Origin: Nocardia mangyaensis
GTDB taxonomy: Bacteria > Actinomycetota > Actinomycetes > Mycobacteriales > Mycobacteriaceae
NCBI RefSeq assembly: GCF_001886715.1
Contig: NZ_CP018082.1
Coordinates: 248,001-312,000, forward strand
DNA: 64,000 bases
Direction: 5' to 3'
Shown here: in pieces, positions 61,530 through 64,000 of the stretch
Layout of the letters: each line of letters opens with the position of its first letter
How positions within the stretch are numbered: position 1 is the stretch's first letter
Program-made: the position numbers and the translations under genes
Notes under the pieces: generated by a model
Databases searched by the model: none
The model's input: the letters and a program-made list of their open reading frames with translations, nothing else
Told to the model about the DNA's origin: nothing

Positions 61530-63335
61530 TCAGAACTGCTGGCCCGGCTGGTAGGGCTGCTGTCCCTGGTAGGGCTGCCCCTGCTGGAACTGCTGGCCCG
61601 GCTGGAACGACTGCTGTGGCGGCTGCCCGTGGTAGCCGAAATCGTCGGCGACCATGGCGGCCAGTTCCAGCAGGGCCCGCCGGGTCGGCTTGCTGACCAG
61701 CTCGAGGTCGATCTCGGCGCCCTCGGCCAGGTGATCGTCGAACGGGACGATCTGCACGGCGCGGGTGCGGTCGAGGAACAACTTGCGCAGCTGGTCCAGG
61801 TCGACCGTCGAGGCGCCGCGGCGCGAAGCGTTGACCACCACGACCGTGCGCTCGACCAGCTTGCTGTAGCCGTGGTGATCGAGCCAGTCCAGCGTCGCCG
61901 AGGCGCTGCGGGCACCGTCGATGGCCGGGGAGGTGACCAGCACCAGCGAGCTCGCCATGTCCAGCACACCCGACATCGCCGAGTGCATCAGACCGGTACC
62001 GCAGTCGGTGAGGATGATGTTGTAGAACGACTGCAGGATGCCGATGGCCTTGCGGTAATCAGCCTCGCTGAAAGCTTCCGACACCGCCGGATCCTGCTCG
62101 GAGGCCAGCACTTCCAGTCGGCTCGGGGCCTGCGAAGTGTGCGCGCGAACATCGGAGTAGCGGGTGATGTTCTGGTCTTCGAGCAGGTTGCGCACCGTCG
62201 AACGGGTCTGGCGCGGTACCCGATGGGCGAGCGTGCCCAGGTCGGGGTTGGCGTCGATGGCGATCACGCGGTCACCGCGCTGGGAGGCGAAGGTGGACCC
62301 GAGACCGACGGTGGTGGTGGTCTTGCCGACACCACCCTTGAGCGAGAGGATCGCGATCCGGTAGTCACCGCGCACCGGCTGGTTGACCCGCTCACCCAGA
62401 TCACGATGGACGACGTCGGCCGCCGACTCACCCGGGTTGATCACACCACCCGAGGCCTTGTGCACGGCCCGGCGCCACCCGCTGCGCGGCGCCTTGCGCG
62501 CCCGCTTGAGCAGGTTCAGGTCGTTGACCGAATGACCGGGCTGGCCCGGTGCGGCCACGTGCTGTGGTTGGAACGGCTGATGCTGCTGACCCGGTCCGCC
62601 CTGTCCCCACTGCGGGCCGGGCGGGGCGACCAGCGGCGCGGGCTGACCGGGCAGGTGCCCCGGTGGCATGCCGCCCTGCATCGGCGGCTGATACATCGGC
62701 GGTGGCGGCGGTGCCCAGCTGTAGATGGCATCGGACTGCGGCGGTTGCGCCTGCTGCTCCTGGCCCGGGTACTGCGGCTGCTCCTGACCGGGGAATTGTG
62801 GCTGTTCGGCGCCCGGATACTGCGGCTGCTCGGCGCCGGGGAACTGAGGCTGTTCGGCGCCCGGATACTGCGGCTGCTCGGCGCCGGGGAACTGAGGCTG
62901 TTCGGCGCCAGGGTACTGCGGCGCAGCGCTCGGGTAGGGCTGCTCGCCGGTCGAATGCGGGCCGGGGTAGGGCTGCTCACCGGGCCCCGGCTGGCCCTGC
63001 CACTGCTGCTCGGGCGCGTTCACCAGGGGATGCGCGCCACCGCTCTGATACGGATCGGGCACCGAATAGGTGTTCTGCGCGAACGGACCCGGCGCGAAAC
63101 CTCCGGGCTGGAACACAGTGGTCTGCTCGGCTGTCCCCGCCTGCGGCTCGAGCTCGGCACTGGGCTGCTCGGGCTGATCGGTACGCTCGCCGACCGCTTC
63201 GGCCGTCGCGGCGGACTCGATGTCGGCTTCGGTCGCGGTCTGCACACCGGTGGGACCGGACGCAGCCTCGGCCGTATCTGCCGACGGACTCTGCAGCCAG
63301 GGCGGAGAGGTCGGATTGTGGTCGTTGTTGGTCAC
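61530..63335 (-). CDS. MinD/ParA-like ATPase with long Pro/Gln-rich N-terminal tail
   Basis: A 601-residue protein. Residues 1-270 are acidic and then Pro/Gln-rich and disordered, including seven tandem units of PGAEQPQY/F at 141-195. The deviant Walker ATPase domain starts near residue 315 (YRIAILSLKGGVGKTTTTVG, P-loop about 332) and has IAIDANPDLGTLAHR and VLVTSPAIDGARSASATLDW. The C-terminus is again Gln/Pro-rich. This plan resembles ESX-associated EspI and other actinobacterial MinD-like proteins that act in secretion or positioning. No ESX gene lies here. GTG 63335 has GGGGGAA upstream. Confidence 0.85.
   Translation of the reverse strand: MTNNDHNPTSPPWLQSPSADTAEAASGPTGVQTATEADIESAATAEAVGERTDQPEQPSAELEPQAGTAEQTTVFQPGGFAPGPFAQNTYSVPDPYQSGGAHPLVNAPEQQWQGQPGPGEQPYPGPHSTGEQPYPSAAPQYPGAEQPQFPGAEQPQYPGAEQPQFPGAEQPQYPGAEQPQFPGQEQPQYPGQEQQAQPPQSDAIYSWAPPPPPMYQPPMQGGMPPGHLPGQPAPLVAPPGPQWGQGGPGQQHQPFQPQHVAAPGQPGHSVNDLNLLKRARKAPRSGWRRAVHKASGGVINPGESAADVVHRDLGERVNQPVRGDYRIAILSLKGGVGKTTTTVGLGSTFASQRGDRVIAIDANPDLGTLAHRVPRQTRSTVRNLLEDQNITRYSDVRAHTSQAPSRLEVLASEQDPAVSEAFSEADYRKAIGILQSFYNIILTDCGTGLMHSAMSGVLDMASSLVLVTSPAIDGARSASATLDWLDHHGYSKLVERTVVVVNASRRGASTVDLDQLRKLFLDRTRAVQIVPFDDHLAEGAEIDLELVSKPTRRALLELAAMVADDFGYHGQPPQQSFQPGQQFQQGQPYQGQQPYQPGQQF
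62751..62915 (-). repeat. Tandem octapeptide repeat inside the MinD-like gene
   Basis: About seven 24-bp units coding PG(A/Q)EQPQ(Y/F), alternating Y and F so that the true DNA period is 48 bp. The near-identity of the 48-bp copies suggests recent expansion by slippage or unequal exchange. Copy number likely varies between strains. Confidence 0.75.
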
Positions 63336-63472
63336 AGTTCCCCCACTTGCTCGCTGAACGAGCAGGAAGCTCGGCGCTGAATGTGCACCAAAACGCTAGC
63401 ACGGAGCAAATTGCTCTGCTGTGGCGTGCTTGTGGGCTTCGGGGTCTACCTGTCCAAGGTGGTATACGGCTG

Positions 63473-63520
63473 TGTTTGTTGGAGCGCTGGCGCGCTCGAG
63501 TCGCGGCCCCTGGGGCGACC
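63473..63520 (+). repeat. Palindromic dispersed repeat, fragment R4
   Basis: Left end of the same element as R1-R3: TTTGTTGGAGCGCTGGCGCG followed by CTCGAG and then divergence. Only the first hairpin is kept. It sits between the MinD-like gene and the leuA terminator. Confidence 0.7.
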
Positions 63521-63543
63521 GGGATGTGAGTCATGGCATGACA

Positions 63544-63578
63544 AAGGCCGAGCTCCGTGGTGGACGGAACCCGGCCTT
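63544..63578 (-). terminator. Terminator of leuA
   Basis: A 15-bp stem on the minus strand (AAGGCCGGGTTCCGT with its partner, two G-U pairs), CCACC loop, followed by TTTGTC. It lies 17 bases after the leuA stop. Confidence 0.85.
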
Positions 63579-63595
63579 CGCGATGGCGAATCCGA

Positions 63596-64000
<405 letters not shown>

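Overview
This is a high-GC actinobacterial chromosome segment, most likely Nocardia or a close mycolic-acid-containing relative. The grounds are strong third-position GC bias, many GTG and TTG starts, proteins with Pro/Gln/Tyr-rich cytoplasmic tails, an actinobacterial Tgt, MurT-GatD, a WS/DGAT-type acyltransferase, a candidate tuberculostearic-acid gene pair and a PknK-like kinase. From memory of the M. tuberculosis map (not computed here), leuA, murT, gatD, recR, ebfC, an SRPBCC gene, an FAD oxidase, a CFA-type methyltransferase, dnaX and an Rv3722c-like aminotransferase follow the Rv3710-Rv3722c order with the same relative strands, interrupted by lineage-specific blocks.

Left part (1-19.5 kb): a truncated MMPL transporter faces its TetR regulator across two tandem palindromes. 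Then come an Rrf2 regulator, a heterodimeric ABC exporter pair and a 520-bp gap filled by tandem palindromic repeats. Tgt, a YhhQ-type transporter and GluQRS form a compact queuosine salvage and use neighbourhood. Next are a solitary DUF397 gene with a structured leader, an acyltransferase-like gene, two XRE regulators with small uncertain ORFs, a ThrE exporter, tRNA-Ser(GGA), a TetR gene and the small SRP RNA.

Middle (19.6-45.5 kb): the aminotransferase, a methyltransferase, an HhH-GPD protein, DUF2207, and two tandem membrane-anchored zinc metallopeptidases. dnaX follows, preceded by a CRP-type palindrome and a long hairpin. Then come fadA-fadB (beta-oxidation), a PknK-like kinase/ATPase, the putative 10-methyl fatty acid pair, an SRPBCC protein, a VOC/MerR pair with a MerR-type promoter, a secreted protein, and ebfC-recR.

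Right part (45.7-64 kb): four co-directional genes (transglutaminase-DUF2126, circularly permuted ATP-grasp fused to alpha-E, a second transglutaminase, a zinc-ribbon metallopeptidase) form a putative amide-ligation/peptide-processing system of unknown product. They are split by another copy of the palindromic repeat. After them come a BASS transporter behind an inverted-repeat operator, murT-gatD (lipid II amidation), a Tat-exported FAD oxidoreductase, a divergent EamA/LysR pair, a MinD/ParA-like ATPase with an octapeptide-repeat tail, and the 3' end of leuA with its terminator.

Most long open frames antisense to these genes are GC-rich shadows and were not annotated. No CRISPR array, insertion sequence, prophage, rRNA operon or recognisable riboswitch was seen.
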